From assembly GCF_000829435.1 (NCBI RefSeq), contig NZ_JXRP01000018.1, forward strand, positions 310,001-374,000: a DNA stretch of 64,000 nucleotides, written 5' to 3'. A model generated the notes under the pieces. That model searched no databases, was not told the DNA's origin, and saw only the letters and a list, made by a program, of their open reading frames with translations. Positions 63,839 through 64,000 of this stretch are shown one piece after another (position 1 is the first letter of the stretch; every line of letters starts with the position of its first letter). The DNA is from Jeotgalibacillus soli (GTDB lineage: Bacteria > Bacillota > Bacilli > Bacillales > Jeotgalibacillaceae). Both the position numbers and the translations under genes were made by a program.

Positions 63839-64000
63839 TTGAATAGGGTCAGTAATCTTATAAATGGAATATCTATTAAATTTATTACTATTTTAGGCAT
63901 CGTCATGACATTAACGATTATCGCTCAAGTAATCTGTCGGACATTTCTTGGATTTTCTATCTATTGGAGTGAAGAACTAGCAAGATACTGTCTCATTTGG
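63839..64000 (+). CDS. dctQ: TRAP transporter small permease (DctQ family), partial
   Basis: An open frame from a TTG at 63839 (AAGGCGGTG upstream; GTG 63830 is an alternative) to the right edge. It begins MNRVSNLINGISIKFITILG and contains TIIAQVICRTFLGFSIYWSEEL. The last piece (R.FL.fs..W.EEL) is the DctQ signature. The small permease joins the large DctM subunit, which should lie just outside the window. Only the first 54 codons are visible. Confidence 0.85.
   Translation, partial: MNRVSNLINGISIKFITILGIVMTLTIIAQVICRTFLGFSIYWSEELARYCLIW

Overview
The window looks like the chromosome of an endospore-forming Bacillaceae (Bacillus sensu lato). The evidence is the block lexA / yneA-yneB-ynzC-tkt-yneF, the block ccdA-yneI-ccdC-yneK in near-Bacillus subtilis order, an alpha/beta-type SASP, a Spo0E-like phosphatase, a guanine riboswitch ahead of xpt, low G+C, strong AGGAGG-type ribosome binding sites and frequent TTG/GTG starts. 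The species cannot be fixed from the sequence alone.

Layout. 1-6.9 kb is an eroded prophage: an HK97-like prohead protease, a tail-assembly-chaperone-like gene, a Com-like zinc ribbon, a large tape measure with an M23 peptidase, a truncated Rha gene and a DUF771-like gene. Capsid, terminase and lysis genes are not in the window. 7.1-8.6 kb is a decayed IS3-family element, apparently interrupted by a group II intron fragment. 8.7-11.9 kb holds an acyltransferase-3, a CDF metal exporter and an ABM-domain protein. 12.3-17.7 kb is the SOS/division block (lexA diverging from yneA-yneB-ynzC) with tkt and yneF; sirA is missing and a GNAT gene sits in its usual place behind a large palindrome. 17.8-19 kb is a graveyard of fragments (TctB, AEC transporter, GNAT). 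19.7-26.3 kb carries a GH13 alpha-glucosidase, an RraB-like protein and the heterodimeric ABC exporter YheI/YheH. 26.4-32 kb has a Spo0E-like gene, the ccd locus (yneI is a pseudogene), a CHASE3-GGDEF cyclase and yneK. 32.2-39.7 kb has a REP-like repeat, a SASP, a chemoreceptor with a tandem duplication, an SDR, an alkaline phosphatase and a CAP-domain protein. 40.2-42.6 kb has a broken IS4 transposase and small accessory genes. 42.7-45.1 kb is the purine salvage unit: guanine riboswitch, xpt, permease. 45.3-51.7 kb has small genes, a thioesterase, a LysR regulator, a DUF1659/DUF2922/YvrJ cassette and trhO. An RHS remnant follows.

The most interesting segment is 52.6-61.8 kb, probably continuing into a TRAP transporter at 62.7-64 kb. 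Tightly packed genes encode an AraC-type response regulator, XdhC and MocA-like molybdenum cofactor maturation proteins, a three-subunit molybdenum hydroxylase with a CoxG-like protein, an acyl-CoA ligase and a crotonase-fold enzyme. Acid activation, hydroxylation of the CoA thioester by a Mo enzyme and crotonase-type ring opening or hydrolysis is the logic of the 2-furoate pathway (hmfABCDE of Cupriavidus basilensis). I infer a Gram-positive furoate or related heteroaromatic-acid module. It is not a form-I CO dehydrogenase, because the active-site loop lacks the diagnostic cysteine. A consensus cre box precedes the TRAP genes, pointing to carbon catabolite control.
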